NCBI GenBank assembly: GCA_904418995.1
Contig: CAJFQF010000006.1
Location: forward strand, 1 to 64,000
DNA: 64,000 bases
Source of the DNA: Heritagella_A intestinalis
GTDB lineage: Bacteria > Bacillota > Clostridia > Oscillospirales > Acutalibacteraceae
Direction of reading: 5' to 3'
Part shown: positions 35,190 to 43,582 of the stretch, piece by piece
Numbering within the stretch: the stretch's first letter is position 1
Layout: each line of letters starts with the position of its first letter
Made by a program: the position numbers and the translations under genes
Notes under the pieces: model-generated
Told to the model about the DNA's origin: nothing
The model's input: only the letters and a program-made list of their open reading frames with translations
The model's database searches: none

Positions 35190-35768
35190 ATGAATTTGAC
35201 CCTGCGGATGGCAGTTCCGGCGGATGCCCCGGCTATGGCGGCGATTTATGCCCCCTATGTGCGGGAGACTTCCATTTCCTTTGAATATGAGCCTCCCAGC
35301 TCGGAAGAGTTTACCCGCCGGGTAGAGGCAATCCTGCCCCAATATCCCTGGCTGGTGTGTGAGGCGGACGAGAAGATCGTTGGCTACTGCTATGCTTCCC
35401 CGCACCATGAGCGGGCCGCTTTTCAATGGGATGCAGAGCTCTCCATCTATGTAGATGCCCGGTTTCACCGGATGGGCATCGCCTCCCGGCTGTACAAAGC
35501 CATCACGGCGCTGCTGGCCGCCCAGGGTTATTACCGGCTGTATTCCCTGATTACGGTACCAAATCCGGTAAGCGTGGGGTTCCACCAGGCCCACGGCTTT
35601 TCCTTAATCGCTACCTATCCCGCCACTGGCTATAAGCTGGGGGCCTGGCACGACATGGTGGTCATGGAGCGCCCCCTGCGGGAATTGCAGGAAGAGCCTA
35701 AGCCGCCGGTTTCCTGGCGGGAGCTGGACCCGATGTTTGTGGAGATGTGTTTGAGCCAGAAGGGATAA
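35190..35768 (+). CDS. GNAT acetyltransferase, phosphinothricin/amino-acid N-acetyltransferase type
   Basis: A 192-residue GNAT protein of the Pat/Bar/MnaT-like group: LRMAVPADAPAMAAIYAPYVRETSISFE at the start, then VGYCYASPHHERAAFQWDAELSIYVDARFHRMGIASRLY, where the HRMGIAS loop binds acetyl-CoA, and GFHQAHGFSLIATYPATGYKLGAWHDMVVMER near the end. Family members acetylate phosphinothricin, methionine sulfoximine or related amino acids. The C-terminal 25 residues extend beyond the usual domain. GGAGG lies eight bases before the ATG. Cotranscribed with nadE. Confidence 0.88.
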   Translation: MNLTLRMAVPADAPAMAAIYAPYVRETSISFEYEPPSSEEFTRRVEAILPQYPWLVCEADEKIVGYCYASPHHERAAFQWDAELSIYVDARFHRMGIASRLYKAITALLAAQGYYRLYSLITVPNPVSVGFHQAHGFSLIATYPATGYKLGAWHDMVVMERPLRELQEEPKPPVSWRELDPMFVEMCLSQKG

Positions 35769-35821
35769 AACACATCCGGCAACCAAAACTATATATGGAA
35801 TCATAGAAAAACCCAGGAGCC

Positions 35822-36316
35822 TTATGTCGGTTCCTGGGTTAAAATTTCTACAGCCCGCAGCACATCCATGGGCGTCAGGCCAACACTGGGGGCGATGCGC
35901 ACATGGAAGGGCCGCAGTTCCTCCCGATGCAGGTCCAGATCCTCCAGAATCACATACCGGTCGGTTTCCGGGTGCATAGCCAGCCAAAGAAGGATCTCCT
36001 CCCCTTTTACCTGGCTGAAGCGCTTCAACCGGCGGATCTCTCTGGTGGTGAGGTCGGGGGTCTTTCCCCCCAAGGGAATATGATATTTTTGCAGCAACTC
36101 TACAAGAAGTTGCGACTCCGGCCGCAGGGGCTCCATTCGTTCCCCCAACCAGCTCCGCCAGCCGGAATGGAGTACTACCGAAGCGCCAGTAGGGCCGGTG
36201 ATCCCCTGCAAAAGGGAGACCTTGTCCTCGTCGATGAGGGTTCCCGACGCCATCTGTTCTTTGGTGGGAGTTTCCGTGTTTAAAACACCGTCCACATCCA
36301 AAAAAACCACTTTCAT
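35822..36316 (-). CDS. Small HAD-domain protein
   Basis: A 164-residue protein. The motif VFLDVDGVLNT gives the HAD nucleophile and acid Asp. HSGWRSW and later VILEDLDL correspond to motifs II and IV. The length and the DVDGVLN...SGWR pattern fit the HAD group found in Swiss Army Knife RNA repair-like proteins (HAD_2/SAK type), although here it is a stand-alone domain. It is predicted to be a phosphatase acting on a small or nucleic-acid substrate. AAGGAGG precedes the ATG. Confidence 0.72.
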   Translation of the reverse strand: MKVVFLDVDGVLNTETPTKEQMASGTLIDEDKVSLLQGITGPTGASVVLHSGWRSWLGERMEPLRPESQLLVELLQKYHIPLGGKTPDLTTREIRRLKRFSQVKGEEILLWLAMHPETDRYVILEDLDLHREELRPFHVRIAPSVGLTPMDVLRAVEILTQEPT

Positions 36317-36378
36317 AAATAAACGCCCTCCTTAGCTCCCCACCTCGCCGAAAATCAAGTTTTCCGGCGTCCTCCCTG

Positions 36379-36407
36379 TTTATAGCAGTACTTTTTAAAA
36401 AATACAA
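36379..36407 (-). promoter_or_regulatory. SigA-type promoter of the small HAD gene
   Basis: TTGTAT and TATAAA on the minus strand, 17 bases apart, about 60 bases before the ATG. Confidence 0.55.
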
Positions 36408-36487
36408 GAAAAACAAGGGGAAACTGGAAAATTTCAGCCGCTTTTCCTTTGACAGGGCCACTTATACAAGCGGTTATATCTCCGAGG

Positions 36488-36519
36488 TTTTCCACAGGGT
36501 GTTGAAAGCATGTGAAAAA
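36488..36519. other. Pair of DnaA-box-like sites in opposite orientation
   Basis: TTTTCCACA (36488-36496) and TGTGAAAAA (36511-36519, reverse complement TTTTTCACA) both fit TTWTNCACA. They lie in a gene-free gap (36317-36661) that otherwise holds a promoter and a terminator. In AT-rich DNA such matches can be chance. Confidence 0.3.
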
Positions 36520-36610
36520 CTCAGTCTGCCTTTTTCATAAAAATTTTCTTTGAAAAAGAGCAGGTTACACAATATTTGGGCAGTCCCCAACGAGTTTTCG
36601 CAAAATACAG

Positions 36611-36650
36611 AAGCCCGCTTCCTTTTCAGGGGAAGCGGGCTCTTCATTTT
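36611..36650. terminator. Terminator at the 3' end of the phosphoglucomutase gene
   Basis: AGCCCGCTTCC and GGAAGCGGGCT arms with an 8-base loop. The plus-strand reading ends CTTCATTTTT; the minus reading has a weaker T tract. Confidence 0.65.
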
Positions 36651-36661
36651 TCAAAAGAGGA

Positions 36662-38365
36662 TTAAATTCCCAGCAGAGCCGGAACCGCAGCCTTCATCTT
36701 TTCGATGACAGCGGCCACTGCATCGCGGCTGTCAGCCTTGGCGGACAGATAGATCTTGATCTTGGGCTCTGTGCCGGAAGGCCGGACAATGAGCTTGCTG
36801 CCGTCTTCCATGCGGTATTCCAGCACGTTGGACTTGGGCAGGGTGATTTCGCTCTTCTCATCGCCGTCATAGCGGACAGATTCCTGATAATCGCTCCAGC
36901 CAATAACCTTCTGGCCAGCGATCTCCGCAGGGGTGTGGGTGCGCAGGGTGGTCATGATGCTGTCCATCTTCTTCATGCCGTCCTCGCCCTCAAAACCGAA
37001 GTTGCACAGGCCATTGCAGTAGTAGCCATACTTCTCATACAGAGCGTTGATAGCGTCTACCAGGGTCATGCCCTTCTTCTTGTAGTAGTAGGCCATTTCG
37101 CAGATCAGCATACTGCCGTCCACAGCGTCCTTGTCACGGACATAGCCGCCGGACAGATAGCCATAGCTCTCTTCAAAGCCCAGGATGTAGCGCTCGGGAT
37201 GGCCTTCTGCTTCCAGAGAGGCAATCTGGTCGCCGATATACTTAAAGCCGGTGAGCACACGGCGCATTTCTACGCCGTAGTCCTTGGCAATGGCGTCTAC
37301 CATGTCGGTGCTGACGATGGTGGTCACCGCTACCGGGTCCTTAGGCAGGGTGCCCTTTTCCTTCTTCTGGGAAGCGATGAAGTCCAGGAGCAGGATGCCC
37401 ACTTCGTTGCCGGTGAGCAGGATGTACTCGCCATTCTGATTTACAGCAATACCCACGCGGTCGCAGTCCGGGTCGGTGGCCAGCAGCAAGGTGGGCTCCA
37501 CCTTTTCGCACAGCTCCAGGCCCTTCTGCAGGGCTTCCCGGATCTCGGGGTTCGGGAAGGGGCAGGTGGGGAAGTTGCCGTCGGGCTCCGACTGCTCGGG
37601 AACGATGTGGACGTCGGTGACGCCAATGCGATCCAGAATGCGGGTCACGCACATTTTGCCGCTGCCGTTGAGAGGCGTATAGACAATGCGCAGGCTGCCG
37701 TCGGTGCCGCCCAGTACGCTCTGGGACTGTACATCATCCAGGAAAGCGTTGACGCAGTCTTCGCCAATCCACTGGATGAGGCCGCTCTCCAGGCCCTCTT
37801 CAAAGGGGACCTTCTTCACGTCTTCAAAAATATCCAGGCTGTTGATTTCGGCCAGGATCTCATCGGCCATTTCCAGGGTTACCTGGCAGCCGTCGCTGCC
37901 ATAAGCCTTGTAGCCGTTGTATTTTGCAGGGTTGTGGCTGGCGGTCACACAGATGCCAGCGTCGCACTTGAGATACCGCACCGCGTAGGAAAGAGCCGGG
38001 GTAGGCATCAGCTGGGGATAGAGATAGGCTTTGATGCCGTTGGCCGCCAGCACAGCAGCGGATTCCCGGGCAAACACATCGCTTTTGATGCGGCTGTCGT
38101 GGGCGATGGCCACACTGGGGGTAACGCCTTCGGCCTTGTGCTTATTCAAATAATTGGACAGGCCCTGGGTAGCTTTGCGCACGGTGTAAACGTTCATGCG
38201 GTTGGTGCCCGCACCAATCACGCCCCGCAGGCCGCCGGTGCCAAATTCCAGGTTACGGTAAAACCGGTCGTTAATCTCCTCCGGCTTGCCCTGTATCGAC
38301 TGGAGCTCTTCAGTCAGGTCGGGATCGTCCAGGGATACGGAAAGCCATCTCTCATACTCGTTCAT
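36662..38365 (-). CDS. pgcA: Phosphoglucomutase/phosphomannomutase (PgcA-type)
   Basis: A 567-residue alpha-D-phosphohexomutase. The catalytic Ser loop is VTASHNPAKYNGYKAYGSDG, the metal loop is LLATDPDCDRVGIAV, the sugar-binding loop is GFEESYGYLSG, and the phosphate-binding loop is VRPSGTEPKIKIYLS. The length and GSDGCQ fit the Firmicutes PgcA/YhxB subgroup that interconverts glucose 6- and 1-phosphate for glycolipid and wall polymer synthesis, which agrees with the UgtP-like gene nearby. ATG at 38365 is preferred to the GTG at 38374, which is too close to AAAGGA. Confidence 0.94.
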   Translation of the reverse strand: MNEYERWLSVSLDDPDLTEELQSIQGKPEEINDRFYRNLEFGTGGLRGVIGAGTNRMNVYTVRKATQGLSNYLNKHKAEGVTPSVAIAHDSRIKSDVFARESAAVLAANGIKAYLYPQLMPTPALSYAVRYLKCDAGICVTASHNPAKYNGYKAYGSDGCQVTLEMADEILAEINSLDIFEDVKKVPFEEGLESGLIQWIGEDCVNAFLDDVQSQSVLGGTDGSLRIVYTPLNGSGKMCVTRILDRIGVTDVHIVPEQSEPDGNFPTCPFPNPEIREALQKGLELCEKVEPTLLLATDPDCDRVGIAVNQNGEYILLTGNEVGILLLDFIASQKKEKGTLPKDPVAVTTIVSTDMVDAIAKDYGVEMRRVLTGFKYIGDQIASLEAEGHPERYILGFEESYGYLSGGYVRDKDAVDGSMLICEMAYYYKKKGMTLVDAINALYEKYGYYCNGLCNFGFEGEDGMKKMDSIMTTLRTHTPAEIAGQKVIGWSDYQESVRYDGDEKSEITLPKSNVLEYRMEDGSKLIVRPSGTEPKIKIYLSAKADSRDAVAAVIEKMKAAVPALLGI

Positions 38366-38465
38366 TGGTAACACGTTCCTTTCAGCCGCTTTGGCACGAT
38401 ATTTTTTGGAAAATCATACCTTTCAGGGAATCCACGGAACCAATCCGCGCGGAATCTCTTCCCTG

Positions 38466-38493
38466 TTTATAGGATAACACGCTTACCCGTCAA
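38466..38493 (-). promoter_or_regulatory. SigA-type promoter of the phosphoglucomutase gene
   Basis: TTGACG and TATAAA on the minus strand, 16 bases apart, with a leader of about 95 bases. Confidence 0.6.
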
Positions 38494-38521
38494 TGTCAAT
38501 GACAATAGTACTTCTTTTAGA

Positions 38522-38989
38522 TTATTTTCTGTCAATAATGTTCGTAACAATTCCTTGGGGGGTAATGTCAATAATTCCATAAGTTCCGCAGCTTCCGTGG
38601 AGGCTTCCGGGGTTCATCATATACAGTCCATCCCGGTAGCAGGTCTCCGGCATATGGGTGTGGCCATAGAGGGCGACATTGGCTTTATGATCCCGGGCAG
38701 CGGATTCAAACTCATACGTTCCGTATTTTACACGGTAGATATGACCGTGAGTAAAGAACACCCGCACGCCTTCAAACACCCGCTCGTCCATGACCGGCAG
38801 GGAAGAACCCCAATCACAGTTTCCCCGCACCTGCAAAAACATTTTTTCCGGGAACCGGGCCTTTTGGAGCTCCAAGTCCTGCTGGCCATCTCCCAGATGG
38901 ATTACCACCTCGGCTTTAGGTTGGGCCAAAATGGTTTGGCAAAGCCCGTATTCGTCCCCATGGGTATCGGATACTACCAAGATTCTCAT
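38522..38989 (-). CDS. YfcE/MJ0936-family metallophosphoesterase
   Basis: A 155-residue calcineurin-like phosphoesterase. Its motifs run in order: VVSDTHGD, VIHLGDGQQDLE, VRGNCDW (GNxD/H), FTHGHIY and YGHTHMPE. These provide the two-metal site. YfcE-type enzymes hydrolyse phosphodiesters; the natural substrate is not known. ATG at 38989 has AGGTGA five bases upstream. Confidence 0.92.
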   Translation of the reverse strand: MRILVVSDTHGDEYGLCQTILAQPKAEVVIHLGDGQQDLELQKARFPEKMFLQVRGNCDWGSSLPVMDERVFEGVRVFFTHGHIYRVKYGTYEFESAARDHKANVALYGHTHMPETCYRDGLYMMNPGSLHGSCGTYGIIDITPQGIVTNIIDRK

Positions 38990-39176
38990 AAAAATCACCT
39001 AACGCCCGCAGTGGGGCTCCCCTTTCTTCTGTCTTTTCTTTCCTGTAAATATAAGCTGTGTTGGCAGCAGGCTGCTGGTGTGTCATTTTTTTGCTGCCGC
39101 CGCATATGCTGTATTAAAGCCCCGGATACGTCTCTGTGTTCCCGGGAATGCATCCTTGTGGAAGGAATGATCTTGT

Positions 39177-39428
39177 ATGCCCAATCAAAACCAGCTGGAG
39201 GCCCTTTTGCGGCAGGCCGCCAGACAACTGGACACGGATCCGGAAAAATTGAAAAACGCCGCCCAGTCCGGGCAGCTGGACTCCCTCATCGGCGGCATGA
39301 ATGCCGGTGACGCTGCGAAATTCCGGCAGGTCCTCTCGGATAAAGACGCTGCCAATAAGCTGCTGAGCACCCCGCAGGCCCAGAAGCTCCTGGAAATCCT
39401 GCTGGGCCCGCAAAAAGGAGGCAAGTAA
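39177..39428 (+). CDS. Small unknown protein, first of a three-gene cluster
   Basis: An 83-residue helical, Gln/Ala/Lys-rich soluble protein (LEALLRQAARQLDTDPEKLKNAAQSGQ... and AANKLLSTPQAQKLLEILLG). There is no signal peptide, TM segment or cysteine. GGAAGGAATGATC precedes the ATG. It is followed after four bases by a second unknown gene with a similar amphipathic character, so the two may be paralogous and interact. Small genes of this kind recur in spore-forming Clostridia genomes in my memory, but I cannot name a family. Upstream, GTCATTTTT and CATATGCT (39082-39110) vaguely resemble a sporulation sigma factor site. Confidence 0.65.
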   Translation: MPNQNQLEALLRQAARQLDTDPEKLKNAAQSGQLDSLIGGMNAGDAAKFRQVLSDKDAANKLLSTPQAQKLLEILLGPQKGGK

Positions 39429-39432
39429 TCCC

Positions 39433-39882
39433 ATGGACGATCTGGCAGGAAAGCTCAACGAGCTGCTTAACAGCCCGGAAGGCATGGCCCGCATCCAAAA
39501 CCTGGCCAATATGCTGGGGCAGAACCAGCAGGCTGCGCCGGCTCCTGCCCCATCGTCCGAATCTTCCGGCGCCGGGGAAGGCGGAGTCTCTTTGGGAGCC
39601 TTGGCCTCCCTGCTGGGGAATCTGGGAGGTTCTGACCCTCCGCCCCAACAGCCTGCGCTCCCGGCCCTTCCCGACGCCAACACCTTGCAAATGGTCACGC
39701 GCCTGGCCCCCATGCTGGCCGCTGTCCGGCAAGAGGACGACAGCACCCGGCTGCTCCGGGCCCTGCGGCCCCTTCTGGGAGAAGAGCGGCAGAAAAAGCT
39801 GGACGAAGCCATCCGGATTCTACAGTTTATGCGGATGCTTCCCATGCTTCGGCAGTCAGGGTTCCTTTCCGGGCTGCTGTAG
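39433..39882 (+). CDS. Unknown protein with Pro/Ala-rich linker, second of the cluster
   Basis: A 149-residue protein in three parts: an N-terminal helix (LAGKLNELLNSPEGMARIQNLANMLG), a low-complexity Gln/Ala/Pro/Ser/Gly linker (45-105), and a C-terminal helical part (TRLAPMLAAVRQEDDSTRLLRALRPLLGEERQKKLDEAIRILQFMRMLPMLR) ending hydrophobic. It is not secreted. The start lies four bases after the first gene. The helix-linker-helix design suggests an assembly or scaffold protein; no family is recognised. Confidence 0.65.
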   Translation: MDDLAGKLNELLNSPEGMARIQNLANMLGQNQQAAPAPAPSSESSGAGEGGVSLGALASLLGNLGGSDPPPQQPALPALPDANTLQMVTRLAPMLAAVRQEDDSTRLLRALRPLLGEERQKKLDEAIRILQFMRMLPMLRQSGFLSGLL

Positions 39883-39903
39883 CGGATAGGAAGGAGGCGT
39901 AAT

Positions 39904-40245
39904 ATGAGTCCAAATGGCCCCAAGCCCCAGCATCCCAACAGCAAGGAGGAAATGCGCCGTATGCAGGCGGACGCCGTGCGCCGGGTACAGGAAATGCAGA
40001 GCCGGGCCCGGCTTCGGGTGGACCCTCCTCGGGGGAACAAGCCGCCGGGCCCTCCGGAAAAATCCGAAGCCCCGGAAAAGCCGGAGATGACGTCCCAGCA
40101 TTCTCCCCAGCCCTCAGCGGATACTCTTCTCTCGTCTCTGATGAAGGACCAGGAGCGCACACTAATCCTGGCTTTACTGGTGCTGCTGGGAGGAGAAAAA
40201 GAGCGCTCTGATTTGCTGTTTGCCCTGCTGTTCCTTTTACTTTAA
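39904..40245 (+). CDS. Unknown tail-anchored-like protein, third of the cluster
   Basis: A 113-residue protein. A charged helix with regular Arg/Gln/Met (KEEMRRMQADAVRRVQEMQSRA, residues 14-35) leads into a Pro/Glu-rich linker and a C-terminal hydrophobic segment (LILALLVLLGG...LLFALLFLLL) that reaches the last residue, as in tail-anchored membrane proteins. GGAAGGAGGCG precedes the ATG. With its two neighbours it makes an operon closed by a strong terminator. It may recruit the other two proteins to a membrane. Confidence 0.65.
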   Translation: MSPNGPKPQHPNSKEEMRRMQADAVRRVQEMQSRARLRVDPPRGNKPPGPPEKSEAPEKPEMTSQHSPQPSADTLLSSLMKDQERTLILALLVLLGGEKERSDLLFALLFLLL

Positions 40246-40248
40246 AAT

Positions 40249-40278
40249 CCCGCCGGGATGTCCCGGCGGGTATTTTTA
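40249..40278. terminator. Bidirectional terminator
   Basis: CCCGCCGGG-ATGT-CCCGGCGGG followed by TATTTTTA on the plus strand, with an A-rich left flank. It lies between convergent genes. Confidence 0.85.
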
Positions 40279-41265
40279 TGAGGAAGAAACCGGTTCAGAG
40301 CCCTGGGCCGGCTCCCGCACCTGGGAGACATACTCCCCATTTTCCCCGGCGGTCAGCACGTATTCCATATACTTCACCGGCGTGGGCGCTTCCGCTGCGC
40401 TTTCCCCTTGGCTGCGCCAGCTGTCGGTGGGAGCCACATAGCCCACCCGGAGGACGGTGTTTCCCTCCTCGTTCCAGATGCTTTCCGTATAAGGGACAAA
40501 GCTGCTCTGGGTGCTGTAAGGGGTCACGTGGAACTGGTTGGCGCTTTCGTCAAAGGTAAAGAAGGTGTCGTCGTCCAGGCCGTTGAGCTGAAGCTCCGCT
40601 TCCGGGCCAAACAGGGCGTGGCAGGCGTCGGAGACGTCTGCCAGGGGGACAAGGGTCCGCCCCGCCTCATCGTATTCCGTGTAGGAAGCGCTGTTGTCCT
40701 CCAACGCCTTCCAGAGGGAAGCATTGAGCATCATCCGGCTGTCTGCGTTTTCCTGGGAAGAGAAGGGTTCCGGGTCCTGCATGACCAAAGGCCGCAAAAA
40801 TGCGTCGTAGGCCCGCTCCCGGCTGTCGTCAGTAGCAGCCCGATAGATTTGCGTCCCCAGGGTGGTGGCCAGATAGCCAACCCCCACCAGGGCCAAGAGC
40901 AGCACCACGACCCCCACAATCAAAGCCGGGGCCCGATGCTTTCCCCTTGCTCGCAGGCGGGGCTCCTCCGGCGGAGAGCTCTCTTCTCTCCGAGGGTCCT
41001 CGGGAGGCTCTTCCTGTAGAAGGTCCAGGCCTTCCTGGGCCGCCTTCACAGCGGCTTTCACGCCGGAGCCGGCAGACCGCCGGGAGGGTGTTTTCTCTTT
41101 GGGCGGTTCAGGAGCCGGAGAAGATGGCGGCGTCGTTTTTTCCCGGTGTTCCTTTTCGCCCTGGAAAAGGTCCCGATAGTCCGTAGAGGTCACTTTTCCC
41201 CGGGGCGGTTCCTTTTTCTCCGAAGGCCCTTTCTTAATAGGGTTTCCCTGTTCCTGATTTTCCAT
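40276..41265 (-). CDS. Single-pass membrane protein, unknown
   Basis: A 329-residue protein. The N-terminal 130 residues are cytoplasmic and highly charged, rich in Lys, Glu and Pro (KKGPSEKKEPPRGK). One TM helix follows (ALIVGVVVLLLALVGVGYLATTLG, about 132-155), and the last 170 residues would be extracytoplasmic (DPEPFSSQENADSRMMLNASLWKALEDN... and YVLTAGENGEYVSQVREPA). The layout resembles wall- or division-associated bitopic proteins, but I recognise no domain. AAAAGGGG precedes the ATG. It converges on the small-protein cluster and is 36 bases from the proA stop, so it may be in the proBA transcript. Confidence 0.75.
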   Translation of the reverse strand: MENQEQGNPIKKGPSEKKEPPRGKVTSTDYRDLFQGEKEHREKTTPPSSPAPEPPKEKTPSRRSAGSGVKAAVKAAQEGLDLLQEEPPEDPRREESSPPEEPRLRARGKHRAPALIVGVVVLLLALVGVGYLATTLGTQIYRAATDDSRERAYDAFLRPLVMQDPEPFSSQENADSRMMLNASLWKALEDNSASYTEYDEAGRTLVPLADVSDACHALFGPEAELQLNGLDDDTFFTFDESANQFHVTPYSTQSSFVPYTESIWNEEGNTVLRVGYVAPTDSWRSQGESAAEAPTPVKYMEYVLTAGENGEYVSQVREPAQGSEPVSSS

Positions 41266-41301
41266 ACCGATACCCCTTTTTTCAAAAATCCCGTGGGTGA
41301 C

Positions 41302-42543
41302 TCAGCGGATCTGGCCGCTGCCCCGGATAATAAATTTCTGAGAAGTGAGCTGCCGTACCCCCATGGGCCCCCGGGCGTGGAGCTTCTGGGTGGAAATCCC
41401 CACTTCAGCGCCCAGTCCAAATTCCCCGCCGTCGGTAAACCGGGTAGAGGCATTGACATACACGGCGGCGGAGTCCACTTCGTTGAGGAAGCGCTCTGCA
41501 TGGGCGTAGTTTTCCGTGACAATGCACTCACTGTGACCGGAGGAATACCGGGCAATATGGTCCATGGCCTGGTCCAGGGAGTCCACGATTTTCACCGCCA
41601 GGATGTAGTCCAGATATTCTGTAGACCAGTCCTCTTCTGTGGCAGGCGTGCAGCCGGAAAGAATTTGACAGGTTCTTTCGCAGCCCCGGATTTCCACTTG
41701 CTTTTCATCCAGCTTGGCTTTCACAGCCGGAAGCACCCGCTGGGCAGCGTCTTTGTGTACCAAGACCGTTTCAATGGCGTTGCACACCGAAGGCCGGGAG
41801 GTTTTGGCGTTGAAGATAATATTCACCGCCATATCCGTATCCGCCGCGTCATCCACATACACGTGGCAGTTGCCCACGCCGGTTTCAATGACGGGCACCC
41901 GGGAATTCTCCACTACAGTGCGAATCAACCCGGCACCGCCCCGGGGAATGAGCACGTCCAGATAGCCGGTGAGGCCCATCATCTCCACAGAGGAAGCCCG
42001 GCTGGTGTCCTCCACCAGCTGGATGCTGTCCGCAGGAAGGCCGGCGCTTTCTACTGCCTGCCGCATGACCTGGGCAATGGCCCGGTTGGAGCGGAAGGCT
42101 TCCTTGCCGCCCCGGAGGATCACCGCGTTCCCTGCCTTGAGGCACAGGGCCGCCGCATCTGCCGTCACGTTGGGGCGGGCTTCATAGATCATGCCCACAA
42201 CGCCCAGGGGGACAGAGACTTTTTCAATTCGCAGGCCGTTGGGGCGCAGGCTTCCTTCCAGCACCTGCCCCACCGGGTCAGGCTGAGCCGCCACTTGGCG
42301 CACCCCCTGGGCCATTCCCTGGATACGCTTTTCATTGAGGGCCAGCCGGTCCAGTAGGGACTGGGACATACCGTTTGCTCTGGCGGCGTCCAGGTCTTCC
42401 CCGTTGGCGGCCAAAATTTCCTGGGTGTGTGCTATCAAGGCGTCAGCAATGGCTTCCAGGGCCTTGTCCTTTTGGCTGCCGGCCACCGCCAGTTTGCGGG
42501 CGGCCTGCTTGGCCAGCGCACCCATTTCTTCCAATCTTGTCAT
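41302..42543 (-). CDS. proA: Gamma-glutamyl phosphate reductase
   Basis: A 413-residue aldehyde-dehydrogenase-fold enzyme that reduces gamma-glutamyl phosphate with NADPH to glutamate semialdehyde in proline synthesis. Marks include PLGVVGMIYEARPNVTADAAALCLKAGNAVILRGGKEA, NAKTSRPSVCNAIETVLVH with the catalytic Cys, and ASTRFTDGGEFGLGAEVGIST. The start at 42543 has AGGAGG eight bases upstream. It lies 55 bases after proB. Confidence 0.97.
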   Translation of the reverse strand: MTRLEEMGALAKQAARKLAVAGSQKDKALEAIADALIAHTQEILAANGEDLDAARANGMSQSLLDRLALNEKRIQGMAQGVRQVAAQPDPVGQVLEGSLRPNGLRIEKVSVPLGVVGMIYEARPNVTADAAALCLKAGNAVILRGGKEAFRSNRAIAQVMRQAVESAGLPADSIQLVEDTSRASSVEMMGLTGYLDVLIPRGGAGLIRTVVENSRVPVIETGVGNCHVYVDDAADTDMAVNIIFNAKTSRPSVCNAIETVLVHKDAAQRVLPAVKAKLDEKQVEIRGCERTCQILSGCTPATEEDWSTEYLDYILAVKIVDSLDQAMDHIARYSSGHSECIVTENYAHAERFLNEVDSAAVYVNASTRFTDGGEFGLGAEVGISTQKLHARGPMGVRQLTSQKFIIRGSGQIR

Positions 42544-42598
42544 AGTCTGCACCTCCTGATTTTCAGTTGTCTCGTGTTCACGTATTACGGGGTTCCCT

Positions 42599-43405
42599 TT
42601 ATGCATTGTAGCGGGAGCGCCCCACGAAAATTGTCCCAACCTGGGCTCCGTCCAACAGCTCGTAGAGGATGTGGGGATTTTCCCCGCTGACCACACAGCA
42701 GGGGATTCCCTGTTGATTGGCCAGCTCCGCGGCCTTGATTTTAGTAGCCATGCCGCCGGTACCCCGGCTGGAGCCGGCCCCACCGGCCAAAGCCCGGATT
42801 TCTTCGGTAATTTCCTCCACTACCGGGATACGCTGGGCATCGGGGTTTTTCCGGGGGTCGCTGTCATAGAGTCCATCAATGTCTGTGAGAATCACCAGGG
42901 CGTCCGCCTCACTGAGCTGGGCCACCACCGCTGAGAGGGTGTCGTTGTCGCCAAAATGGCTGCCAGCCAGCTCTTCCGTGGCTACGGTATCGTTTTCGTT
43001 AATAATCGGGATAATCCCCATTTGGAGCAGTTCCCGGAAGGTGTTCTCTACATTGCGGCGGCTCCGGGGCTGCTCTACTACATCGGCAGTCAGGAGCACC
43101 TGGGCCACCGGCTGGTGGTATTCCCCGAAAAATTTGTCATACATAAACATCAGCTCGCATTGGCCCACAGCGGCCAGCGCCTGCTTTTTTTCTGTTTCCA
43201 GAGGGCGTACCCGCAGGCCCAAGCGACCCATCCCCACGCCAATAGCGCCGGAGCTCACCAGGATCATCTCCCGGCCGGCATTCTGCAAATCGGTGAGGAC
43301 CTTGCACAGGCGCTCCATGCGCCGCAGGTTCATCTTCCCGTTTTCATAGGTCAGGGTGGAAGTGCCCACCTTGACCACCACCCTTTTTGCTTTGGATAGT
43401 TCCAT
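42599..43405 (-). CDS. proB: Glutamate 5-kinase
   Basis: A 268-residue amino-acid kinase domain that phosphorylates glutamate with ATP. Marks: VVKVGTSTLTYENGKMN, VSSGAIGVGMGRLG, PIINENDTVA and FGDNDTLSAVVAQLSEADALVILTDIDGLYDSDPR. The C-terminal PUA domain found in the E. coli enzyme is absent, so this is the short form that occurs in many Firmicutes. It precedes proA. A -10 box TATAAT is seen at 43448-43453 (minus), with a poor -35. Confidence 0.97.
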   Translation of the reverse strand: MELSKAKRVVVKVGTSTLTYENGKMNLRRMERLCKVLTDLQNAGREMILVSSGAIGVGMGRLGLRVRPLETEKKQALAAVGQCELMFMYDKFFGEYHQPVAQVLLTADVVEQPRSRRNVENTFRELLQMGIIPIINENDTVATEELAGSHFGDNDTLSAVVAQLSEADALVILTDIDGLYDSDPRKNPDAQRIPVVEEITEEIRALAGGAGSSRGTGGMATKIKAAELANQQGIPCCVVSGENPHILYELLDGAQVGTIFVGRSRYNA

Positions 43406-43510
43406 TCTTTCTCTCCTCCCGTGCCGTCGGATACGGCCTTTGCGCCTATTATAGCATAGATTTTCTTTTAGCAGAAGAGCCCGAGAATAATTCCTTTTCT
43501 ACGGCGCAAA

Positions 43511-43541
43511 GCCCCTGTCAGCCAGATGGACCAACAGGGGT
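43511..43541 (-). terminator. Terminator between the antiporter gene and proB
   Basis: GCCCCTGT and ACAGGGGT arms with a 15-base loop. On the minus strand the hairpin ends in GCTTTGC, a weak T tract. Confidence 0.5.
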
Positions 43542-43582
43542 ATTCCAGAGCCAAGGAGCAAGCATCCTAACAGGAAGCTCCG

